Position numbers and translations under genes: made by a program | In this document: piece by piece, positions 1 to 11,600 of the stretch | Numbering within the stretch: position 1 is the first letter of the stretch | Layout: every line of letters begins with the position of its first letter | Notes under the pieces: generated by a model | Databases searched by the model: none | What the model saw: only the letters and a program-made list of their open reading frames with translations | Told to the model about the DNA's origin: nothing | Assembly: GCF_026151205.1 (NCBI RefSeq) | Contig: NC_087072.1 | Coordinates: 26,067,799 to 26,131,798 of the forward strand | Direction of reading: 5' to 3' | Length of the DNA: 64,000 bases | Source: Bolinopsis microptera | Lineage: Eukaryota; Ctenophora; Tentaculata; Lobata; Bolinopsidae

Positions 1-1096
1 TCGTCCCTTGAACAGTTCAGTATGATGGAGCCCTGCTCAGTTGCTAGATCGACTATGGGCCTACCGCTGTTGCACAGGGTGATGATTCGTTCCGCTTGAC
101 ATTGTAGATTTGTGTCCACAAGCTCACAACTTGATAGTAGGTGCAGTGCTGTTTGCTCATCCGAGCCACAGATGCACAGCGGAGAGGCCGCTGCTCTGTC
201 AACTCTGAAGAGAAACGAGTTCAGTAGATTGTTCTTGTACATGAGACTCATAACCAATACTTCCACTTCGCGGCTCACTCCAAAGGGGATGGGAAGGGGG
301 TTGCAGGAGACTCTTGGAATATCAGACCATCCTTCCATAAGTAGTAGGTTTTGTAGACTTTCTTGCCAAAGTAGCTCTGTGAATTGCTGTATCATTCCCT
401 TGGTGTACTTGTAAGTCTTTGGGGATAGTAGCAGAATGTGGTCCAGGTTTCTGTGGCTGATTTCATCGAGGTCACAGGCCTGAACTTCTGTGTTAAAATG
501 TTCTGCTTTCCATTGTAGGAACTTCTGCACCTCTCGGAGATGACAGAGCACTGTTGGGTTCTTTTCATTTAGCTGAGTTTTCACAAAGTCATAGTGAATG
601 TCATGGAGAACCTTGAGGTAGTGTTTGATCGAGTTTATTCTTCCCAAAGTTTGGAGTGGTGGCACACCGTACCCAGAATGACTTCAAGAATGGCCCCATG
701 GACGTTGAAAACAGCTCCAACTGCAGCTTTAGACACTCTGTACCATAGTTTGTTTATGTCTGACATATTTGAATTGTTCGTCCATATGGTAGAACCATAA
801 AACAAGGTCGAGAACAGAATTGTTTTGGTCACTCTCACTATAACTGCTTGGTTCATGCCCCAGTTTCTGTTTGCATAACGGCTCTTACGAACCCAGCGGT
901 ATACTAGATTGTTGTATACATACTTACTATGCTGTTTGAAGGTTAACTTACTGTCCAAAATGACACCAAGAACCCTTGTCTGATCCGTTAACTGAATTGT
1001 TTTCCCTCCAAGGTTGAATGAAGTCGGGACTCCAGCATGATCATAGCAGTTAAAGCATATAATTTCAGTCTTATTTTTGTTGCAGTTAATAACCAT
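1..1096 (-). mobile_element. 3' part of a non-LTR retrotransposon (LINE), decayed
   Basis: The minus strand encodes the C-terminal side of a LINE reverse transcriptase. An open stretch at 635-1096 contains the post-catalytic block VLGVILDSKLTFKQHSKYV followed by FYGSTIW, as in many LINE RT thumb regions. Downstream, after frame breaks, a cysteine/histidine cluster (C-x-C then E..A.H.L..C) lies near 120-200, as seen in LINE tails. The catalytic palm (YADD) is absent, so the copy is 5'-truncated near 1100. It may continue beyond the left window edge. The clade is not certain. Confidence 0.75.
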
Positions 1097-1403
1097 GCGC
1101 CAACAGGAGGTCCAATATATTTACAGGAAGCAGTGAATTTACATTACCCCTTATTTTGGTGCACTGTTTTCTGCCTCCAAGGTAGCTTTCAAACCAGATT
1201 AGGATTTCAACCAAAGCAAAAACTAGAAAAGCTCCATTTCTTTCAGTCTGTAAAATTTCCTGTATCTTTACTGATAATTTTGAATGTTATAGTACCTTGA
1301 AATTCTTAAATGAGTGCAAGGGGAGAATTTTGACCCCACATTCTATTACACTTTGATGTTAGCATATGTAAATTCCACTACTAGACAATGTTTCATGTAG
1401 GGT

Positions 1404-2294
1404 ATGCTAGACGAAAAGTATAGATGGATTGCAGAAAGTTTTCGAGACTTTATGGCTGGGGTGATTGGAGGCATTACAGCTGTTTATTCTACTCAACCCC
1501 TTGATACGACTAAAGTTAAAATGCAGACATTTCCTAATGAATATCGTTCTGTAATAGTAACATTATCGAAAACTTTCAAGCAAGAGGGCATCAGAGGTCT
1601 GTATGCTGGATCCATTCCTGCTGTTCTTGCCAATGTTGGTGAAAGTGCGACAGCATTCTTGGCTTATGGAAGGATCAGTTCTATAGCTCAATATATGACT
1701 GGCAGTAAAAGCCATCAAGAGTTATCCTTGTTGAGTCAAGCTTTCTGTGGTGCTGGCTCTGGAGCATGCGCTTCATTTGTCCTTACACCCACTGAACTGG
1801 TTAAATGCAGACTACAGACTCAGTATATCACTGGAAAAGCTGCAAAAGGTGTACCCACCAAACCATTTGCCATGTTCATGCACATTGCTACTAAAGAGGG
1901 ACCTCTTAAACTTATGAGAGGGTGGACGCCAACATTATTGAGAGAAACGTGGGGCTATTTTTATTTCTTTGGTGGCTATGAAGCAGCAAAAAAAGTTCTA
2001 ATGAAAGATCCTGATGAAATTTCTTTATGGAAAACTGCTGTGTCAGGCGGTGTTGGTGGAACAATGTGTTGGGGATTTGCTTACCCAATAGATGTTGTCA
2101 AGTCTCAGGTTCAGGTGGGGTCTCTTTCTTCTTTAAATGCAATGAAGAACATTTACAGCGAATTTGGTTATAAGGGATTTTTCAGAGGAATAACTCCTTG
2201 TTTAATGAGGGCTTTTCCTGGTTGTGGAGCCTTGTTCGTAGCTGTGGATTATACAAAACTAGCCTTTGACAAGGTAGCCTTTAAGCCTTACTAA
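1404..2294 (+). CDS. SLC25A15: Mitochondrial ornithine carrier (SLC25A15-like)
   Basis: A 296-residue protein, close to the usual ~300 of mitochondrial carriers. The three tandem carrier signatures Px[DE]xx[KR] are all present: QPLDTTKVKMQ, TPTELVKCRLQ and YPIDVVKSQVQ. Blocks characteristic of the ornithine/citrulline exchangers are visible: KVKMQTFP then YR, PTELVKCRLQT, a GYFYFFGGYE block and a MRAFP..GALF block near the end. Family members sit in the inner mitochondrial membrane and exchange ornithine for citrulline or H+, feeding the urea/arginine pathway. The reading frame is intact and has no intron, unlike RBMS and CLPX nearby, so it is either a naturally single-exon gene or a retrocopy. 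A possible acceptor (tttcatgtag) just before the ATG leaves room for a 5' non-coding exon. Family certain; the exact ortholog (SLC25A15 versus a close carrier) is likely but not proven. Confidence 0.9.
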   Translation: MLDEKYRWIAESFRDFMAGVIGGITAVYSTQPLDTTKVKMQTFPNEYRSVIVTLSKTFKQEGIRGLYAGSIPAVLANVGESATAFLAYGRISSIAQYMTGSKSHQELSLLSQAFCGAGSGACASFVLTPTELVKCRLQTQYITGKAAKGVPTKPFAMFMHIATKEGPLKLMRGWTPTLLRETWGYFYFFGGYEAAKKVLMKDPDEISLWKTAVSGGVGGTMCWGFAYPIDVVKSQVQVGSLSSLNAMKNIYSEFGYKGFFRGITPCLMRAFPGCGALFVAVDYTKLAFDKVAFKPY

Positions 2295-2534
2295 ACTTAA
2301 TATTCATGAATTTAATTTGAAATCGAGAATATCAATTTTTACTCTTGTAATGAGCTTATTGGCGTGCTGTAAAAAAATGAAATCAAAATGTATATTTAGT
2401 TGAATTTCTAAGTTCCTTCTGCTCCTCATTTCAGACAAACAGATGCTGCAGAATATTAGTAAGTTGTATGATGTAGCCTGGACGTGGAGGTAATTTATAA
2501 TTCTGCTTTTATTTTATAAATGAATTGGTTTTTG

Positions 2535-2671
2535 ATAGGTTTAAGTTATTAATAGGTTTAAGTTATTAATAGGCTTAAGTTATTAATAGGTTTAAGTTAT
2601 TAATAGGTTTAAGTTATTAATAGGTTTAAGTTATTAATAGGTTTAAGTTTTTAATAGGTTTAAGTTATTAT
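2535..2671. repeat. 17-bp tandem repeat, about 8 copies
   Basis: The unit taggtttaagttattaa is repeated about eight times with single-base variants, downstream of the carrier gene. A short run of tacaaggaa units follows at 2701-2730. Confidence 0.9.
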
Positions 2672-2924
2672 TTGCAGCAATTTATTAATACAGCTTGATC
2701 TACAAGGAATACAAGGAATACAAGGAATACAAATTTAAAATCTTAAGCTACAATAGTAACTGTTAAGATAATAACAATATCATAAGATTTGAATTTATTA
2801 TATTAATATAACTTAAACTAAAGTGAAAAATAAAGATTTTGATAAGAAAATATTTTGTTTACGGGCACTTTCAAAAACATCTGTCACGGAAAAAATGTTA
2901 AAATTTGCCAAAAATCAGTTTTTG

Positions 2925-4770
2925 TGGCATAATTTGGTGGATAATTTTTGGAACGGGATGAAACTCCAGGATATGGTGTGCTATACCCTAACCTTTACTA
3001 TCTGCCACTTTTTGTTTCGATTTAGGGCTAAATCTGGTGGATAAAAGTGAAACAGACCAATCCACTTCAGGTGGCCTTTAAAAATATTTAATTCCATCTA
3101 AACTCCTAAAATATGATTGAGACTTAACAATAATCGTTATAACTTCATAATTTCATAAGTAGGGCCGGGATTTTTCTTAAGGGCCAAATTTGGTGGATAT
3201 ATTTTTTTACCTCTTTTTTAAGACTGTTATTTGTTAGCTAACATCAATTTACTGGTCTTAAAATGATGCAAAGGCAATGTTAAATCTATGGCATCAACTA
3301 TGAAGTACAAGATTCAAGTTAAAAGGCTATTTTTGGTGGATATAAGTCAATATTAATTATTTAAACACGTAAATGTTACCAAAATATCAATAAATAAGAC
3401 ATCATCATGATTAGAAACAGTTGAAAAAGATGAAATATAAGATGTTGAACATTTATGCATAAGGTACTATGGCATTTTAAGCATTCAGGGCCAATTTGGT
3501 GGATAATTAACTCAAAAATACTTAAAATTTCGACCTGGATATTTTGATATCCATCAATTTTGGCCTTAAAAGTCGGCTTGAGCTTATCACATTTTGTGCT
3601 GAACAAGAAAAAGGTCTAAACAAACCAATATCAGTGTATGATTTCATAATAGAGCAAATCTAAGGCCAGAAATAGTGGATAAAAAAGCAAATTTAACCGT
3701 TTTTAAGCTAATTTCTTAGGCATTTATCCACCAAAAACGGCCCTAAATGGAGAATGTTTGGAACGTTTACTTGAAACTATAGCCCTTCTTTTCGACCTCA
3801 GAGCAATGATTTTCAGCTCTTTCGACCTTAAGATATAATTATTGGGCGTTGAAAGTGGATCACATACGTTATCAGTCAAGAAATCGTTATTTCAATCACT
3901 GAGGTAGGTTATTCACATTTAATATCCACCAATTTTAACCTTAAAAGTCGTCTTGGACTGAAAATTCTTTTGAACTGACTCAGCAAAGGGAATTTTCTAT
4001 CTAGAAACAGTTGTAGTTTCATGATAGAACACATCTAGGGCCAAAAATAGTGGATACAAAAGCAAATTTTCCCGTTTTAGTACTTTTATCCACCAAAAAC
4101 AGCTCTAAAGGCTGAAAGGAAACAGTTTGTTAAGTTCGTATGAAACTATATCCATTCATTATGGCCCTAGAGCAATAATTGTATACATTTTCAGCTTCAA
4201 GACGAGATAATTGGGGTCTAACAATGGATAACCTGCATTATTGACTCAGAAATTGACTTAAAATTAAATCAATCTTGAAGCTCCAATATATCCACCAAAA
4301 ATGGCCTAAAAATTAAATCTTCTATGCTATCATAATTATAAACTTGAAACGATTTCCGACCTGATCCGTTCACTGAGTAAAGCTGGTGAACTTGTTGACC
4401 AATATAATTTTTTCAGTTGAAAATTTTCGGTATTGAATTTTATTTCATCGTTTTATTATCCACCATATCTAGCCTTAAAATTGAAATCTTTCTTTATTTT
4501 CGCCTTTTATCATAGAGGCATATCGATTTGCTACAATTCTATCTTTAAATAATCACCATAAATTAACCACACGTAAAGTTACAGGCCAACAAATGATATA
4601 TCCACCAAACCCCTCTGAAAAGTATATCCACCATTATTAGCCCTGATTTAAATGCGTGTATCTCTGTTCATAGACATAGTAGACATTTTATTCTTTTTGT
4701 AAAGGTTGAACTATCGCAAATCCTATGCTGAAAAAAAGTTTAATCAAAATATTGAGTTTATCCACCAAAT
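2925..4770. repeat. Diverged ~380-bp tandem repeats with a dispersed TGGTGGATA motif
   Basis: No gene is visible. The motif (A)GGGCcaaa..TGGTGGATA occurs near 2935, 3034, 3190, 3335 and 3490, with AGTGGATA variants at 3673 and 4045. Its reverse complement TATCCACCA occurs near 3724, 3925, 4087, 4280, 4459, 4597, 4625 and 4756. Segments 3540-3915 and 3920-4285 align along their length as a diverged tandem duplication: both carry the accttaaaagtcg block, the tagtggata..aaagcaaatt block and the tttatccaccaaaaac block in the same order. Confidence 0.75.
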
Positions 4771-4859
4771 GAGAGCTTCTAGAAGTTGAAATTTTTCCCG
4801 TGACAGATTCGTTAACATAGTTTTTGAAAGTGCCCTTACAGTCGCCTTGATAATGCTGT

Positions 4860-5340
4860 AATGCTTGAGCCAGGCCACTTTGCACTCGTTGTTGCGCGAA
4901 AAGAAACAAAAGCGCTGGTACAGTGATTTTCAGTGTTCATGTACTGGTCAGAGAGTCGACGAACTTCTTGCGGTTGTTAAAACACGTAGTGGCAAATCTA
5001 GCAACAACTCTCGTGAGGTGGACTTGACTTTCGTTCGTGATTAATTCAATGATTTCACTGTTGCTCCAGGGATGACAGTGTAAACAGAATAAGATGTTGC
5101 AGATGGTTTGATTGAATTTGATATGATTGACTGGATCTTGTCTAGGACTTTTCGCCTCGATGTAGCGTTAAGATCACAATGGTTAAGGAAGTGATCTTCA
5201 TTCTCAATAATACCAGAACGTAATACTATATTGCACCAGGAGCATATTCGCTCATCTCGAGGAGTTTGATTATATCGGCCAAGTTCAATTTCGAGTAGAT
5301 GTGCACTGACCCGCAGTCTAAATTTTACCATGGTCATGAG
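4860..5340 (-). mobile_element. LINE C-terminal tail with C-x2-C...H-x4-C knuckle
   Basis: The minus-strand open stretch 5041-5337 contains LRVSAHLLEIELGRY, then ERICSWC and DHFLNHC. This is the conserved zinc-knuckle-like end of many animal LINE polyproteins (ISAHxLxIExGRY...C..C...E.HFL..C). No RT core is attached, so it is a short 5'-truncated fragment. Confidence 0.6.
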
Positions 5341-5697
5341 ATTGAATTTTAATGGAATGATGTCATAGTTTGGACGATTTAAAGTTTATTTCATCCGTAA
5401 ATTAATATTGCAGTTGTTGATACTTATGGAAATGTAAATGTTCCTTTAGTCTACAATGACAATTTTGTAATATGTCGACACACTATAATTTTGACACTTA
5501 CCGGTTACTGAAGTGAACTGAAGGCATATTTAATATTTCCACATAAACCTAAAGTCTCGTCCTCTTGCCTTCACGTGCCCCACTGACCCAAGGTGAGCAG
5601 GGGGAGAAGAGCAGGAGAAGTTAGCACCAGGTAGTTACTAATTGTGTTTTATTTTCTATAATGGTCCAGTTAACCACAGTTAACTGTTCAGTAGGCC

Positions 5698-8600
5698 ATG
5701 GTAGAGGCAGAGGTTGTCGACACAGCAACCGAGACGAATGGCTATGCTCACTCCGAGCCGTCCCCTGATAAACTAACTACAGTTGGTGAAGAGAAGAAAG
5801 TGAGTTAAACTAAGTTTTATATTTAGATTCACCTGAGAGAAGAAAGTGAGTTAAACTAAGTGGTAGTTTTATAAACCACTTTTAATTTATTGACCTATTA
5901 TACCTAGTGGTAGTTTTATAGACCACATTTAATTTATTAACTTATCATACTTATACAAAGCAGAATTCTACCTGACTACACTGAAGATATTGAAGTGCTC
6001 GCCTCTGACTTCAACAATTTCTTCTCAGAAAAGGTTGAAAAGATTCGAGATAACATACCAGCCTCCCCAATACCCGATTGTTCTGACACTAATGCAACAC
6101 CTCTCTTTGAATTTGAGCCAACCTGTATCTCTGAACTTGAAGATATAATCAAAGAAAGTGGAATTAACTGTTCACCTAATGATGTCTTACCACAAGATCT
6201 TGTCAAAGATAATATCACTTCTCTGTTGCATGTATGGGTTGATCTAGTTAACCAATCGCTGTCATCAGGAAGTATGGATGGTGTGAAACTAGCTGATGTA
6301 ATTCCGCTAATAAAAGATGATTCTCAGGATCCGAATATATTGAAAAACTACAGGCCAGTCTCAAACCTTACATTCCTGGGAAAACTAATTGAAAGAGTAG
6401 TTTTAAGAAGACTCAACGAGCACCTTAGTCGGAATAACCTTAATTGTCAGGAACAGTTTGCTTACAAAAAACACCATAGCACTGAAACACTCTTGATTAA
6501 AATAGTGAACGATGTCTTAATAGCAGCAGATGAAAAAACTGCTACTGTGGTGATGCTCTTGGACCTGAGTGCTGCCTTTGATACTGTGGACCATACTTTG
6601 TTACTCCGTATCTTGAAGCAAGAAATAGGAATCAGAGGAACTGCTCTTAGCTGGTTCACCAGCTTCCTTAAAGGACGTTGTCAGCGGACTAGACTCGGCA
6701 AATCTGTCTCTGAAACAATAACTATCCGATTTGGAGTACCTCAGGGCTCTGTTTTAGGCCCGGTACTCTTTAACATCTATATCAGATCGTTGTACAGATG
6801 TGTTAAAGAATCTGGTTTCTCCATTATTGGTTATGCAGATGATCATCAAATCATGAAATCTTTCAAACCCTCTGATCAGGTCAAAACCTTAACCAATCAG
6901 CTGAGAAACTGCTTCTTGACGATAAAGAATTGGATGTCACAGTACTACCTGCAACTGAATGATTCTAAAACACAACTCATAGTCTTTGGACCTAGTAAAG
7001 TGCTCAGTGAGATAGAACTTCATGGCGTTGATATAGCTCCTAACACTTTGGTAATGTTTGTGCCTACTGTTAAGAACCTTGGATTAGTAATGGACAATCA
7101 GCTGGTATTTGATAAACAGATCGTAAGTCTCAAGAAGAAATGTTTTCATACGTTACGTAATATCAGAAAAATCAGATTTCTACTGAGTCCCAAACAGATT
7201 AAGATCATCGTTAACAGTCTAGTAGTGTCATGTCTAGATTACTGTAACGGTCTGTACTTTGGTATCGGCGAGAAGCTGCTACATCAGCTCCAGTTACTTC
7301 AGAATGCTGCTGCAAAAGCTGTCACTGGTAAATATAAACATGACCATCTTGATGATGACCTGATAAAGCTTCACTGGTTAGATGTAAAGAAAAGGATTGT
7401 CTTCAAAATCTTATTACTATCTCACAAGTCACTGTTAGGATTGGCACCAATTTATCTGCAGGACATGTTCAAGTATGCTCATCATGGTCACTCATTGAAG
7501 CTTATTGTTCCTTCTTGTAATTCAAAGTTTGGTGAGCGTAGCTTCTCTGTAGTGGCTCCAAAGATCTACAATCGTCTGCCTGTTACCATCACCTCTGCTC
7601 AATCTCTGGAATGTTTTAAAGCTTTTCTAAAAACTTACCTTTTCAAAATGTCTCCAGATGAACTTGAAAAACTTTATCGATAACTATTGTGGTCATATTT
7701 GGATTTCGATATTTGCATAATATATTTAAGTACCATTTTCGGGCTTTAGTATTGACGATATATTTTCAAGCATATGTTATTTTTTAGCTCAGTATTCATG
7801 ATATTTTCTGGGATGACTAGTTCAAACACTGCTGAGTATAAGATTTATCTTAAAAGCGGTGTTATTAAATTTCAATTTATTATTATTATTACTTAGTATT
7901 TATTTTTGGTGACTGTATCACCCAGTTTTAACATTTGATAATTGTACAGTTTATTGACGACACATTGACTGAATGTTATTTTATATTCTAATTTATATTC
8001 TAGATATTTTATTTATTTTTCAACAGACGACAACTTCCTGTTTTTTCTTCTATATTAGTTACTCATATCTCTTGTACAGACTGTTTTACAAGGACATTGA
8101 CAGATGATACTCACATTAGGCATTCATTATTGCATCTAAATTATTTCACTTGCATTAGGTTTAGAAATTTATTCTCTGGTTAACAGATTTCAAATGTTTA
8201 ATCAATTTGTAGTATGACAGTAAGGCATATAAGAAGTTATTTAATTTTGCTTGAGTTATTATATTGACTATTGAGGTTTAATGATGATATGGAATTTGAC
8301 TTCTATATAAATTTACACTATGTGGTTGGGGCATTTTGCATAGTAAATATGGTTACTACTCCTATATATCATATTATTTGATTGGTATTCGATTTCTTAT
8401 TATTTCTTAGGAATATGATTATTATATCTCAATTTGGCTTTAGGTAGGGTGCCCCGCTAAAAGAACTGGATTCTTCCAGGAAGCATCCCGTGCACAGACC
8501 TTGGTCTACATATATATTAAATTATTAACCATTCATTCTGTATGTGCACGAAAATTTATTTCAATCAAGTTGTATATTTCGATTCACCTGAGACGTTTTT

Positions 8601-11600
8601 TAACTCAATTATGACATCCTTATTAATAATGACATTAAACGGTACACTACTAATATTCCCTGTCCCAGGTATTACTGAGACAGAACCACTACAGCAACAA
8701 CACAGGACTGACAAACGGCTCTATCAACAATAACAACTCTAGTAACAATGCAGTCTCCAACGATAACAACTCCAGACAGTCCCAACAGAGGAACACAGCA
8801 ATATTCTCTAATCCCATCAAACAGGCACAACAGGTGGGGTTTACAGTGTTGTGGGATTGTTGGTACTACTACAGTAGTCACATTGCAACTGCTTAGTGCT
8901 TTTCGGCTGCACTGCAGTTATACCGAGATTTAAATTATATTCGCTTGAGCCATTGAGGCTTACCACTGTCAACACTGAACAATACTACTACATAATATTC
9001 ACTATTATAGATATACCACAGGGCAGTTAAGCTGGCGTCATACTTTATTTCAAAAGTTGAGCAATCTTACTATATATAAAGCGAGACGATATATATATAT
9101 ATATATCTGTGCCATTTTACTGACACCACGGCATCGACTTTAACGCAACTTTCTGCAAAAATCGTAAAAGATATACAACTGAAACTTTTTTGGCTGGGTC
9201 AAATGCTTTAATATCCTCCAAATCAGCATGAAAAAATAAAAAATTGGCCGAGGAATAATGATTTTAGAGCCGAAAATTTGGACCCCCAAGTGGTGTCAAA
9301 AACGCCAATTAAATAGGTAATAATTATTTCAGTATCTTGAGTCTTGACACCGTTTAGGGTTATATTTCACGGGTTCCTGCTAGTATATATAATATATCTA
9401 ACTATATATAAAGCGAGACGATATATATGGTTCCGTGCCATTTTACTGACACCACGGCATCAACTTTAACGGGACTTTCCTCAAAAACCGTAGAAGATAT
9501 ACAACTGAAACTTTTTTGACTGGGTCAAATGCTTTAATGGCCTTCAAGTCAGTATAAAAGAATAAAAAATTTACCAAGGAATAAGAATTTTAGTGCCCAA
9601 AATTTGGACCCCCAAGTGGTGTCAAAAACGCGAATTAAATAGGTAATAATTATTTTAGTCTTTTGAGTCTTCCTGCTAGTGTATATAATATACAGAAAAA
9701 TGTTACCTTTCGTATTATATATAAAGGTAACACTTTCCTGTACCTTGCTTTCGTTTTATTTGTATTGCTTACACACTTCACGCTATAATGTATCTCTTGT
9801 TCCACGCACTGTGCACAGTATATATGTATAAATAGTAATATTATGTTTTAATATCCAGCCTGTTCTCCTCAGATGCCCTACAAAAGATCGCCCAGTCCAG
9901 CCCAGCAGCAGTGGCAGAGTAACCGAGGTAACTACTGGTCCGGTCAGCAGAAAATGTCTTACCACTCCCCCTACATGCAGAACAATAATTATAATGTGAG
10001 TATAAACTCCTCCTACATGCAGAACAATAATTATAATGTGAGTATAAACTCCTCCTACATGCAGAACAATAATTATAATGTGAGTATAAACTCCTCCTAC
10101 ATGCAGAACAATAATTATAATGTGAGTATAAACTCCTCCTACATGCAGAACAATAATTATAATGTGAGTATAAACTCCTCCTACATGCAGAACAATAATT
10201 ATAATGTGAGTATAAACTCCTCCTACATGCAGAACAATAATTATAATGTGAGTATAAACTCCTCCTACATGCAGAACAATAATTATAATGTGAGTATAAA
10301 CTCCTCCTACATGCAGAACAATAATTATAATGTGAGTATAAACTCCTCCTACATGCAGAACAATAATTATAATGTGAGTATAAACTCCTCCTACATGCAG
10401 AACAATAATTATAATGTGAGTATAAACTCCTCCTACATGCAGAACAATAATTATAATGTGAGTATAAACTCCTCCTACATGCAGAACAATAATTATAATG
10501 TGAGTATAAACTCCTCCTACATGCAGAACAATAATTATAATGTGAGTATAAACTCCTCCTACATGCAGAACAATAATTATAATGTGAGTATAAACTCCTC
10601 CTACATGCAGAACAATAATTATAATGTGAGTATAAACTCCTCCTACATGCAGAACAATAATTATAATGTGAGTATAAACTCCTCCTACATGCAGAACAAT
10701 AATTATAATGTGAGTATAAACTCCTCCTACATGCAGAACAATAATTATAATGTGAGTATAAACTCCTCCTACATGCAGAACAATAATTATAATGTGAGTA
10801 TAAACTCCTCCTACATGCAGAACAATAATTATAATGTGAGTATAAACTCCTCCTACATGCAGAACAATAATTATAATGTGAGTATAAACTCCTCCTACAT
10901 GCAGAACAATAATTATAATGTGAGTATAAACTCCTCCTACATGCAGAACAATAATTATAATGTGAGTATAAACTCCTCCTACATGCAGAACAATAATTAT
11001 AATGTGAGTATAAACTCCTCCTACATGCAGAACAATAATTATAATGTGAGTATAAACTCCTCCTACATGCAGAACAATAATTATAATGTGAGTATAAACT
11101 CCTCCTACATGCAGAACAATAATTATAATGTGAGTATAAACTCCCCCTACATGCAGAACAATAATTATAATGTGAGTATAAACTCCTCCTACATGCAGAA
11201 CAAGTTGGAAAGTGCAGCACGCTTGCATAGTTAGGAAATCTTTTAACTGCAGAATTTTGTACAAACCTTGTTAACAGATACACCGTATTGTACTTTGTAG
11301 GCTCACTTAGCGTGAAGTTACACAGATGTACACTGTACAGAGATGCATGGTTTTTCTCTTGTTCATAAATTTACCTACAAACAACATCTTGTAAGTGGTG
11401 ATATATTTGTTGATAAAAACTGGATCTGAGCCAACTACTAACAATAACTTACAACTACTACTACTACTACTAACAAACTGTAATTAACCCCCTCGATCTC
11501 TAAATTTTATCTGTCAAAATACGGAAAGTAAATGCCTAATCTTCTTACTATATATAAAGCGAGATGATATATATGGATTATGGATCCGTACCATTTTACT

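Noticed and set aside
6462..6659. Minus-strand frame inside the RT
   Set aside because: Shadow of the LINE reading frame on the plus strand.
9783..11283. Long open frames (453-493 codons) on both strands across the 42-bp array
   Set aside because: The period is a multiple of 3 with no stop in three frames, so the frames are repeat by-products. Only the sense frame continues a real exon.
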